From positions 186,001 through 250,000 of the forward strand of contig JBMNGX010000002.1 of NCBI GenBank assembly GCA_050950065.1: 64,000 bases of DNA, given 5' to 3'. The translations under genes were made by a program, and so were the position numbers. The notes under the pieces were generated by a model that saw only the letters and a program-made list of their open reading frames with translations, ran no database searches and was not told where the DNA came from. Shown here one piece after another: positions 34,156 to 42,944 of the stretch; the first letter of the stretch is position 1, and every line of letters begins with the position of its first letter. The stretch comes from JBAYOE01 sp050950065 (GTDB taxonomy: Bacteria; Spirochaetota; Spirochaetia; Sphaerochaetales; Sphaerochaetaceae).

Positions 34156-34183
34156 ATACCAGCCTTAAAAGGCTGGTATTTTA
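34156..34183 (+). terminator. Terminator after tRNA-Glu
   Basis: ATACCAGCCTT (34156-34166) pairs perfectly with AAGGCTGGTAT (34169-34179), followed by a short T tract. Confidence 0.8.
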
Positions 34184-34211
34184 GTGTTTAACTAAACGCA
34201 AGGAAATATCT

Positions 34212-35852
34212 ATGATAACAGCAGCAAATATAACATTAGCATACGGAACACAAACACTTTTTAAAGATGTGAGTCTTAAATTTACCAGTGGCAACTGCTA
34301 CGGAGTAATTGGGGCAAACGGAGCTGGAAAGTCGACGTTTCTTAAAATCTTAAGTGGAGAGATTGAACCTGATAAAGGTGAAGTCATTGTTGGGCACAAC
34401 CAAAGAGTTGCAGTCTTACAACAAGATCACTTTGCTTTTAACGACTACACAGTTTTAGATACAGTCATTATGGGTTATAAGAGGTTGTATGAAGTTAAAA
34501 GTGAAAGAGATGCCATTTATGATAAAGAGGACTTTAGCCAAGAAGATGGTTTAAAAGCTGCTGAGTTAGAGGGGGAGTTTGCCGATTTAGGGGGCTGGGA
34601 AGCTGAAAGTGAAGTTGGAATGCTTTTAGATGGACTAGGAATAGGGGAGAACTTTTTAGATAAAAAGATGGAGAGCATTGAAGATAATCTAAAAGTTCGT
34701 GTTCTTTTAGCCCAAGCACTTTTTGGAAACCCTGATATCCTTTTATTGGACGAGCCCACTAACCACCTTGATTTAGAGTCTATTCACTGGTTAGAAAACT
34801 TTTTAGGGGAGTTTAACAACACAGTTATTGTTGTCTCTCACGACCGTCACTTTCTAAACAGCGTTTGTACCCACATCGTAGATGTAGATTTTCAGAAAAT
34901 TCAACTCTATGTAGGAAACTACGACTTTTGGTATTTATCGAGTCAACTTGCTGCAAAGCAACAAAAGGATGAGAAAAGAAGAAGAGAGGATAAGATTGCT
35001 GAACTTAAAGAGTTTATTCAACGCTTTAGCAGCAACCTCTCAAAAGCTCGCCAAGCTACCAGTAGAAAGAAGTTAATTGATAAATTAACTATTGATGATA
35101 TCAAACCCTCATCACGCCGTTTTCCATACGTTGCTTTTAAAAGCGAAAGAGATATTGGGCGTAACGTATTAAAAATTGATAATCTAAGTAAAAAAGGGGA
35201 GGATGAGTCTCACTCTTTAAATAAACTTAGTTTAACCATTAACCCCAAAGACAAAGTTGCATTTGTGGGACCCAATCACAACTTAAAAACCCTATTTTTT
35301 GAAATAATCAGTGGCAATATGAAAAGTGATGGGGGAACGTATGAGTGGGGAGTGACCACCTCAACTAGCTATTTCCCTAAAGAGAACGACTATTTGTTTG
35401 ATGGAGATATGAGTATCATCGATTGGTTAGCCCAATACTCTGAAGAGAAAGATGAAACATTTTTACGCTCCTTTTTAGGAAGGATGCTCTTTTCAGGAGA
35501 TGAGGCACTAAAAAATATTCAAGTGCTAAGTGGAGGGGAAAAAGTAAGATGTCACCTCTCACGAATGATGTTGGAACAACGCAACGTATTAATTTTTGAT
35601 GAACCCACAAGCCACTTAGATCTAGAGGCTATTACAGCATTAAACAATGCTTTAATCGATTTTACAGGTGTTATATTGTTTAACAGCCATGACCACCAAT
35701 TTGTCACCTCAATTGCAAATAGGATTATTGAATTTGCCCCTAATGGAAAAGTAATTGATAGAATGATGAGTTTAGAAGAGTATTTGAACAACGAGGATGT
35801 CAAAAAACTTAGATATGAGTATTATAAAGGTGAGAGTCGAATAATGATTTAA
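34212..35852 (+). CDS. ABC-F family ATPase, YbiT-like
   Basis: A 546-residue soluble protein with two ABC domains and no membrane part. NBD1 has Walker A GANGAGKST and Walker B with DEPTNHLD, but no LSGGQ, as I recall is also true of E. coli YbiT. The linker block HDRHFLNSVCTH, then RFSSNLSKARQATSR, strongly resembles YbiT. NBD2 keeps LSGGEKVR and DEPTSHLD, but its Walker A reads GPNHNLKT, having lost the conserved Gly before Lys. ABC-F proteins act on the ribosome. The degenerate second site suggests altered ATP cycling. AAGGAAAT precedes the ATG. Confidence 0.88.
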   Translation: MITAANITLAYGTQTLFKDVSLKFTSGNCYGVIGANGAGKSTFLKILSGEIEPDKGEVIVGHNQRVAVLQQDHFAFNDYTVLDTVIMGYKRLYEVKSERDAIYDKEDFSQEDGLKAAELEGEFADLGGWEAESEVGMLLDGLGIGENFLDKKMESIEDNLKVRVLLAQALFGNPDILLLDEPTNHLDLESIHWLENFLGEFNNTVIVVSHDRHFLNSVCTHIVDVDFQKIQLYVGNYDFWYLSSQLAAKQQKDEKRRREDKIAELKEFIQRFSSNLSKARQATSRKKLIDKLTIDDIKPSSRRFPYVAFKSERDIGRNVLKIDNLSKKGEDESHSLNKLSLTINPKDKVAFVGPNHNLKTLFFEIISGNMKSDGGTYEWGVTTSTSYFPKENDYLFDGDMSIIDWLAQYSEEKDETFLRSFLGRMLFSGDEALKNIQVLSGGEKVRCHLSRMMLEQRNVLIFDEPTSHLDLEAITALNNALIDFTGVILFNSHDHQFVTSIANRIIEFAPNGKVIDRMMSLEEYLNNEDVKKLRYEYYKGESRIMI

Positions 35853-35863
35853 GGAGTACGCTT

Positions 35864-36625
35864 ATGTTACTTGTTGTCGATATTGGTAATACAAACGTAG
35901 TTATGGCCCTTTACAATGAGAAAATGTGGGCTGCTAGTTGGCGCATTCATAGTGACCAGATGAAAACAAGTGATGAGTACCTTGTAATCATTGAGAGGAT
36001 GTTAACTCAAAAAGGGTTTAAGCCAAAAGATATCTTAAAAGGGATTATTAGCTCAGTAGTTCCAAACCTTACCCGCTCATTTCAAAAAGTAGTTTATGAA
36101 CTTAGTGGAGTAAAACCAATCACAGTGACTCACGACAGTGGGGTAGGTATAAATAGAGAGACTGTACCAAGTGAATTGGGAAACGACCTATTGGCTAACG
36201 CTGTAGCAGCTAGGGCAATCTATCCAGATGAGAATGTTGTTGTGTTGGATTTTGGAACTGCCCTTACCTTAACAGCAGTGAGTAACAAAGGGGATATCTT
36301 AGGAGTCTCAATTGTTCCAGGATTAGTGACAGCAGTAAACTCGCTCTTTTTAAACACAGCTCAAATACCTCAAGTACAATTAAGAGTTCCCGATAAAGTT
36401 TTAGGTAGAACAAGTGAACAATCTATTCAAAGTGGAATTATGTTTGGTTATGCTGGTTTGGTTAAAGAGTTAATTGATAAGACAGAAAAAGAGATCTCAA
36501 GTAGTGTGAAGGTTATAGCAACTGGGGGCCTTTCACACACTATGGCCCCCCTAATTGGTAGAATTGATCGTATTGAACCTTTACACACCTTAGAGGGTTT
36601 AAAGATCATAGCAGAGGCTAATTAG
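35864..36625 (+). CDS. coaX: Type III pantothenate kinase CoaX
   Basis: A 253-residue ASKHA-fold kinase, first step of CoA synthesis. VVDIGNTNVVMALY binds phosphate at the N-terminus, and LGNDLLANAVAA and VLDFGTALTLTAV are the type III signatures. ATATGGLSHTMAPLI-like glycine-rich sequence lies near the C-terminus (IATGGLSHTM). Type III enzymes are insensitive to CoA feedback. AAGGAG precedes the ATG, 11 bp after the ABC-F gene. Its stop is nested with the stop of the convergent aminopeptidase gene (TTAG). Confidence 0.95.
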   Translation: MLLVVDIGNTNVVMALYNEKMWAASWRIHSDQMKTSDEYLVIIERMLTQKGFKPKDILKGIISSVVPNLTRSFQKVVYELSGVKPITVTHDSGVGINRETVPSELGNDLLANAVAARAIYPDENVVVLDFGTALTLTAVSNKGDILGVSIVPGLVTAVNSLFLNTAQIPQVQLRVPDKVLGRTSEQSIQSGIMFGYAGLVKELIDKTEKEISSSVKVIATGGLSHTMAPLIGRIDRIEPLHTLEGLKIIAEAN

Positions 36626-37843
36626 ATCACAAATCTCCCTTTCTCCATTATTTTAACTTTATCACCACTAAAAGTGGTTGCCACAATGTCTAAATCGTCT
36701 GAACCAATCATAAAGTCGGTGTGAACTAAAGAGCGGTTACACCCCACCTCCATAAGTTGCTGGTCGCTACTTAGCAAATGGGCATTTGATAAACAAGAGG
36801 GGTAACCCGATCCAAGAGCAATATGACAAGAGGCATTCTCATCGTATAAGATTGAACTAAAGAATCTTGTTTGATTTGCTGATAGCTGAATCTTGATCAA
36901 CTAAGGCAACTTCACCCAAATAGCGAGCTTGCTCATCAATTTCTAAAAACCTTTTAATAATCTCATCCCCAATTTCAGCTTTGGCATCGATAACCTTCCC
37001 ATCTTTAAAGGTGAGTTTAAGGTTTTCAACATTGGAATCTAAAACAGAGACGGGGCGAGTGGTAGTTACATACCCATCAACTTTTAATCTGTGAGGGGTG
37101 GTGAAAACCTCTTCAGTGGGGATGTTTGGCATAAAAGCTCTTCCATCTTTTAAGATAGCTCCCCCCCCTTCCCAAATGCTTGTCTCAATAAGACCAATTG
37201 TTAAATCAGTTTTACTGCTAGTAAAATGGAGGCTCTCAATCTTTAAATTATTTAAGATAGATCCCCTTTGTTTTAACATTTGGTTATGTTTTTCCCAACT
37301 TTCAATAACATCTTTTTGATCAAGCTTTAATATTGGTTTTAAAACATCCCAAAGCTCGTTAACTGTCCCATCTTCACCCAACACATCTTTAGCCCACTTC
37401 TCACCAGGGGCACAAATGACACACCAAGAGCTCTCATTGCGCATCCTGTTAAGGGCATACTCTTTAGAGTTCTCTCTTAAAGCTGAGCTGTAAGAGGTGA
37501 GTTTGTCAGCATCAACACCCTCTAAGAAGTGTCTATTTTCAGTGTTGTCGATTCTGATGTAAGCCCAATCTTTAACCATCATCTCATAATCAATATTTTT
37601 TTGATAAGAGGGGATCTCTTTTAATTGCTGAGCTGTTTGGTTAGCGATTCTTTTGTTTAAAAGCTTTAAATCATCAAGTTCAATTTTAACTAACGAGGCT
37701 CCTTGATCATATGCAACTTCACCCAAAAGCTGAGCAAAAGGATAACTTTCATAAGGTGTTTTAATAAACAGAGGTTGCCCCTCTTTTAGTGCAACTCCAA
37801 CTTTAATAACCAACTTTGCATACTCTTTTTCCATTGTGTTCAT
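36622..37843 (-). pseudogene. M29 aminopeptidase (AmpS/PepS type), frameshifted
   Basis: The family is about 410 residues. Here residues 1-328 are in one frame (stop near 36857) and the last ~80 in another. The two join perfectly (GEVALVDQDSAISKSNK then FFSSILYDENASCHIALG) if one base near 36865 is removed. The shift separates the C-terminal metal ligands (YDENASCH, VHTDFMIGS) from the rest, so the product as written would be inactive. The join conserves length exactly, so a sequencing error or a very recent mutation is plausible. The stop is shared with coaX in a TTAG. Confidence 0.8.
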
Positions 37844-37873
37844 ATTTACTCCTAAAATTTCTGAATGTAGAAA

Positions 37874-39051
37874 TTATGCTATTATTTGACCTTTTTCCAT
37901 TATTTTAATTTCATTTCCATCTTCGTAGCACCCAATTACATCTAAAGAGCCTTCTAAGGGGACTCTGATGCGCACCAAGGAGATATTACACCCAGTTAGC
38001 TCTTGTAACTGATCTCTCATCATCGTAGGTCTCTAAAGCCTCTATATGAGATGAGTCTCCCATCCCAAAGACAATTGAGTTTCTTTTAGCCTCATCAAAA
38101 CCTAAGTAGGAGCTCTTAATTGTCTCTAAAGGCTCTTCAACTAAAGAGAGTTCAGATAAATGGGAAGATCCTGCATCGCAACTAACAACTTTAGCTAAAA
38201 CCTCTTTTCCCTTTAGAGCATCGACAGCCACTACCTCTCCATCGAACACTTCTGATTGTAGCACCACTGACAACTTGGTTTAATAATTTAAAATCATCAT
38301 TGATTTTAAACTCACCAACAGTAGAGTCTCTGATCTAACAAAATTGAGTAGCGGTTTAAATTTAAGTAGGGGATATAAGTTCTACCGTTAGCTAAAGTAC
38401 TAAGACCACTTTGCCATCTAGAAAAGTCCAACTTTTTACACCTTAAGTTTATGTTATCTCCAACGATTTTATAGTGATCACAATCTAATCTATTTAAAGA
38501 GCTTAATCTCATTTGACTTAGCTGTAGTTTCTCATTCCAATGATCTAACCAATTATCATTATCTAGTTCTAATAAGCTGGCAAACTCACCCCAAACTTTA
38601 TCAACTAACTTCTCATCGTTATAAAGTTCTTTAGCCCAACTAAAGTTGGGCAAGGGAATCACAGCCCAAGGGGCAATAGGACGATTTAATTGAGGAGGAG
38701 CTAGAGTGTTGTAGTGTTGTAGTAGTGGAGCAGAGTTAAGTATTTGATCCACTGTTAAATTATCATCATCAATTTTAGTTTTAAAATCGTCAATTCTTAA
38801 AAGAATTTGAACAGTGGCGTAGTGCTAATTTCACTATTTTCTAGTGGTTTTAAAGGGATAACCTCCCCAACCTTACCCTTATCTACGATGACAACTTGGG
38901 AGGCCATTTGAGTTATTTCAGCACACTTTTGTCCCAACTTTGTAGCAAATTCTAAATTTTCACTGCTACTATTTATTGTTAAGCTATCCCCTTTTTCCAC
39001 CTGTAAAACTACATAGAGGATAAACTCCATATACCTATTTGAAATTTCCAT
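37874..39051 (-). pseudogene. Second M29 aminopeptidase copy, decayed
   Basis: A tandem paralogue of the preceding gene. Recognisable segments lie in different frames: 39051 to ~38797 (N-terminus), ~38800 to 38312 (GEFASLLELDNDNWLDHW, LANGRTYIPYL), ~38340 to 38240, 38273 to 37986, and a C-terminal piece ending at TAA 37874 (GCNISLVRIRVPLEGS). At least four shifts are needed. Even if repaired, the VHTDFM ligands of copy 1 read VRIRVP, so metal binding is lost. This is probably a genuine pseudogene. Only 30 bp separate it from copy 1. Confidence 0.75.
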
Positions 39052-39135
39052 TTTGGTAATGTACCACTTTTGCTTGATGAAATCTACTTGACCAATTTGC
39101 TACTTTTCGCTAAGGTTTTGTCTGATACATCTTCT

Positions 39136-39206
39136 GCGCCTGTGGTATAGTGGTATTACCTCAGCCTTCCAAGCTGAAGAGGCGGGTTCGATTCCCGTCG
39201 GGCGCT
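39136..39206 (+). tRNA. tRNA-Gly (anticodon TCC)
   Basis: A 71-nt cloverleaf: acceptor GCGCCTG/CGGGCGC, anticodon loop CT-TCC-AA, T loop TTCGATT. No encoded CCA. It reads GGA and GGG. A terminator follows at once. Confidence 0.95.
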
Positions 39207-39210
39207 TACT

Positions 39211-39232
39211 ACCTGGCTCTGCCAGGTTTTTT
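39211..39232 (+). terminator. Terminator after tRNA-Gly
   Basis: ACCTGGC (39211-39217) pairs with GCCAGGT (39221-39227) around TCT, followed by six T in total. Confidence 0.88.
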
Positions 39233-39270
39233 ATTGTCTAAAACTTAGCGAAGGATAAAGAGGTGATAAT

Positions 39271-39516
39271 ATGGGAATTCGTGGAGAAGTATTTTCAACT
39301 AAACTGCAAACCAAAGAGCGAACCTACTTTTTCAATGTGAAAGAGAATGTGTATGGGGATACTTTTTTAAATATTGTTGAGAGCAAAGGAAGTGAAGATG
39401 GGGGAACTGAAAAGTTTATCCGCCAATCAATTCTTATTTACCAAGAAGATTTAGCTGAATTTGTTCGTGAATTTCAAAAGAGTCTCGATTTTATAAAGTT
39501 GAATCAAAAACGTTAA
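39271..39516 (+). CDS. PUR-domain (DUF3276) nucleic-acid-binding protein, BpuR-like
   Basis: An 81-residue single PUR-repeat protein: GIRGEVFSTKLQTKERTYFFNVKEN, DTFLNIVESK and the final helix EDLAEFVREFQKSLDFI match the family found in Bacteroidetes and spirochaetes. Borrelia BpuR binds DNA and RNA and regulates surface-protein expression. Here it stands alone after tRNA-Gly with a GAGGTG ribosome site. Its stop is nested with that of rnhB (TTAA). The target is unknown. Confidence 0.85.
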   Translation: MGIRGEVFSTKLQTKERTYFFNVKENVYGDTFLNIVESKGSEDGGTEKFIRQSILIYQEDLAEFVREFQKSLDFIKLNQKR

Positions 39517-40067
39517 TTGAAAGAGAGCCGTTGTATTGGGGAGGGGCCATAAGTAACACATGCATAGCGGTGCTCTTTAGTCCCATACCCTTTGTGTTTA
39601 GCATACCCATAATTTGGAAACTTCTTATCTAAGGTGATCATCAACCGATCCCGGGCACACTTTGCCAATATTGAGGCAGCCATTATTTCATAAATCTGAC
39701 TATCCCCTTTAATCACTGATTTCACCTTAGCAATTGAGATAGGGCTCTTTGTTTCCATCAACTAAGGCTAAATCAACTTTACCAAATTTAGATTCTAAAT
39801 TGGTGTAAGCTTTTTGCATTGCAACCATAGTTGCCTCTAAAATATTAATTTTATCTATAGTGCGATGATTTACCCAACCTAGTGCCCATCCTATAGATTT
39901 CTCTTTAATAATTGCTTCAATTGTGAAACCTCTTTTTTCTCAGTTAATTTTTTTGAGTCGTTTAAAATTTCAAAAGGGAAGCTCTCATCTAAAATTACTG
40001 CAGCAGCACAAACTGGTCCCGCTATAGGGCCTCTACCAGCTTCGTCAATTCCACACTTTATTTCCAT
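39513..40067 (-). pseudogene. rnhB: Ribonuclease HII with two frameshifts
   Basis: Family hallmarks are present but split among frames. MEIKCGIDEAGRGPIAG and NDSKKLTEKK come first. A shift at an A6 run (near 39935) leads to SIGWALGWVNHRTIDKINILEATMVAMQKA and ALVDGNK. A second shift near 39735-39745 restores the original frame for KGDSQIYEIMAASILAKCARDR and the C-terminus. The indels compensate each other, yet a stop between them breaks the gene as written. RNase HII removes ribonucleotides from DNA. A sequencing error is possible. The 5' end has a promoter suited to a leaderless mRNA. Confidence 0.8.
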
Positions 40068-40074
40068 AAAATAC

Positions 40075-40103
40075 ACTCTATTTACCTTAAGGTGGTTTGT
40101 CAA
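40075..40103 (-). promoter_or_regulatory. rnhB promoter (leaderless)
   Basis: On the minus strand TTGACA (40103-40098), 17 bp, TAGAGT (40080-40075), then 7 bp to the ATG at 40067, so transcription would start at or next to the ATG. The -35 overlaps that of the divergent smc promoter. Confidence 0.55.
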
Positions 40104-40125
40104 TTTAGTTTGAGTGTGATATACT
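40097..40125 (+). promoter_or_regulatory. smc promoter
   Basis: TTGTCA (40097-40102), 17 bp, TATACT (40120-40125), giving a start near 40132. The -35 overlaps the rnhB -35 on the other strand by five bases. Confidence 0.6.
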
Positions 40126-40163
40126 TGCTTTCAAGAATTAAAAAACAAGTATTGGAGTAGCTA

Positions 40164-42909
40164 TTGTTTCTTAAAAGTCTTGAGCTGTATGGATTTAAGT
40201 CGTTCGCCGATCGCACTCGTTTAGAGTTTGCCGATGGGACAACTAGCTTATTAGGACCCAATGGTTGTGGCAAGAGTAACATCGTAGATGCCATCAAATG
40301 GGTCTTGGGAGAGCAGTCGACAAAAACCTTAAGGGCTCAGAAGATGGAGGATATCATCTTCAATGGGACTGAAAAGCGTAAAGCTATGAATTACGCTGAA
40401 GTTGCTTTGGTAATTTCCAATGAGAAGGGAGTACTGCCCACATCTCATAGTGAAGTGGAAATTAAAAGGCGCCTTTTCCGCTCTGGAGAGAGTGAATTTT
40501 TTATCAATAGAGAATTAGCTAGACTTCGTGACATTCGCGAACTTTTTTTTGATACAGGGGTGGGTAAGAGTGCCTACTCAATTTTAGAGCAAGGTAAAAT
40601 AGATCAAATTCTTAGTCACAAACCTGAAGATCGACGCTACATCTTTGAAGAAGCTGCAGGAATCACCCGCTACAAACTTAAAAGCTTAGAAGCTAGCCGT
40701 AAATTAGAGCGAACTGAAGAGAATATTGAACAAGTTGAAACTCTCTTAGCTGAAATTAAAAGACAGTACGAATCACGTAAAACTCAAGTAAACAGATTAG
40801 AACGGTATAAAAAGCTAGAAGAGCAGCTCTCTGTTATTGAAGTTGATGTCCAACTAGCTACTGTTAAATCATTAAATCTTTTAATCAAGCAAAAAGAGCA
40901 ACAACTTGATAATGCAAAAGAGGAGCTTCAAAACAACAAAGAGGCAATTAGTGATTTAAATTCACAACTTGAGAATCAACAATCTACTTTAAGTGAACAA
41001 GTTGAACAAAGAATCAATTACCAAAACAGAATTGAGACACTCAAAGAACAAATCATTGGTAAAGAGGAACAAGTTGAACTTCTCTTTAGAGCGTTATCAC
41101 GAACTTTTAGAACAAAAAGCAGATTCTGAAAGTAGGCGAGTGCAACTTAGTGGCCGTTTAGACCAACAATCTAAAGAACTCGATGAGAAAAAAGAGTCTT
41201 ACATAGAGTTAAATAGAACTATTGAGATTGTTAAAGGGGGAATTGAGAAGTGGGAAAACCTCATTGAACAAACCCTCAATAAACTTAGTGAATACGATAA
41301 AACTATTAGTGAAAGTGAAAAAGAGATTGAACAACAAGAGAACTTACAACAACAACTTGCCACAGATTTACAAAAAATTGCCGATAAATTGGCCAATGAG
41401 TTGGATAGCTCATTAAAAGAGAGTGGCTATTCAACTACTAAGCGCCAAGAAGCTGAAGCTAAAGTATTAGAGGCTATAAACAATTTAAAAGTAGATTCTA
41501 AAGATTTAAATAAACAGTTAAACAAAATAGAAGAGTTATTTACCCAATACACTAAAATCTTCCCCTCATTTTTAGATCAATTCATTGCACCTGAAGGGAT
41601 AATTAGCCAAAAACATGCAATAGATCAGCAACTTGTAATTAATCGCAATAAGATTGTCAGTTTAAGAAGTTTAATTGGTAAAACTAGAGAGTTAGTTGCT
41701 AAAGCCAATGGGGAGTTGGAAGAGTATAGAGAGAACTTAACTCAAAGTAAAATTGATTTAGGCGATCAAGTAGCAAAAGTAGATTTAGCTAAGATTTTAA
41801 TAGAGAATTTAACTGAACAAACTGAAGATTTAAGAAATCAGTTAGCTGAGGTAAAGTTTCTATTTAACCAAACAGAAGAGCGAATAGGGACAATCTTAGA
41901 ACAAATAAATCTCTTAAGGGATGAAAAAGATAATTTAATTGCATCTCAAGCTGATTATAGTGAACGTCTTGATTCTTTAGTTGTTAAAATTAGTGACGAT
42001 CATCAAATGCTTCAAACAAAGAGAGAGAGTGTAAATGCTCTTTATGAAAAACAAAATCAACTTCGTTCCAATGTTGATAAACTCACTTTCCACTTAGAAT
42101 CTTTAGCAGAGCAAATTAAAAGTATTTATCACAACTACTTTGAAAACTACGGAAAGAGCTTAAAAGAGTACGATGATCGTTTAAATGAAGAGTTAGAGGA
42201 TGTTCCTCAACTACGTGAAGAGTTAAGTCAAATTAAAAAGCAAATTCAATCTTTAGGTTACATCAACCACATGGCTCAAGAGGAATTTAGAGAGATTAAA
42301 GAGCGGCACGACTTTTTAGTTCAACAGATGAGCGATCTTGAAAAAGCCAAAGATGATTTAACTGAAGTTATTGATGAGATTAGAAAGCGTTCAGAAGAGT
42401 TGTTTATCGACTCGTTTGTTAAAATTAGAGAGGCGTTTCAAGATATCTTCCACCGCATGTTTGGTGGTGGTAGAGCCGATTTACGCCTTTTAGATAATGA
42501 TAATATTTTAGAAAGTGGAATCGATATTTTAGCTCAACCCCCTGGAAAAAAGCTTGATCGCTTAGCCCCTTTATCGGGAGGGGAGAAATCGTTAACGGCA
42601 GTAGCGCTGCTGTTTGCCACTTATAAAGTAAAACCCTCTCCGTTTTGTGTCTTAGATGAAATTGATGCCTCACTAGATGATCGTAACATCGGTTATTTCT
42701 TATCGGTGTTAGAGGAGTTTAGTGAAAGTAGTCAATTTATCATCATCACTCACAACAAACACACAGTTATGGGTTCACAAACTTTATTGGGTGTTACAAT
42801 GCAAGAAAAAGGGGTCTCAAAAGCGATTAGCTACCGCATGGGTTACGATTCTGATAAGCAAGTAATCTATGAAGATCCCATTGACATTAGCTTAACTAAT
42901 ACAGTATAA
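40164..42909 (+). pseudogene. smc: Chromosome segregation ATPase SMC, interrupted by one frameshift
   Basis: The N-terminal head (residues 1-~310) has LLGPNGCGKSNIVDAIKWVLGEQ, then coiled coil, and stops at 41129. The rest continues in the +1 frame (ERYHELLEQKADSESRR) through long coiled coils to the signature LAPLSGGEKSLTAVALLF and Walker B FCVLDEIDASLDD. The joint is near 41085 within a CTTCTCTTTAG stretch. Repaired, it would be about 914 residues, short for an SMC, and I see no clear hinge; only a non-coiled FPSFLDQFIAPEG segment lies mid-way. The start is TTG with GGAG 7 bp upstream. No programmed-frameshift signal is evident; sequencing error is likely. Confidence 0.85.
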
Positions 42910-42910
42910 A
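42881..42910 (+). promoter_or_regulatory. ffh-operon promoter inside the end of smc
   Basis: A perfect TTGACA (42881-42886), 18 bp, TATAAA (42905-42910). The start would be near 42917, within the palindrome described next. Confidence 0.6.
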
Positions 42911-42921
42911 ACGATACTGTA
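42900..42921. promoter_or_regulatory. Palindrome overlapping the ffh promoter -10 and start site
   Basis: TACAGTAT, six bases, ATACTGTA: perfect 8-bp arms covering the smc stop codon, the -10 box and the predicted start site. It may be a repressor operator or an mRNA 3'-end hairpin; no T tract follows. Confidence 0.5.
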
Positions 42922-42944
42922 ATGGACAATTTAGTGGATATACA

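Noticed and set aside
38312..39051. Two or three separate small hypothetical genes on the minus strand
   Set aside because: Their sequences are consecutive fragments of one M29 aminopeptidase homologue, aligned in order to the intact part of the neighbouring copy.
41040..41135. Programmed frameshift in smc
   Set aside because: No slippery heptamer, no prfB-like CTTTGA with an internal ribosome site and no obvious downstream stem was seen, and neighbouring genes carry similar indels.
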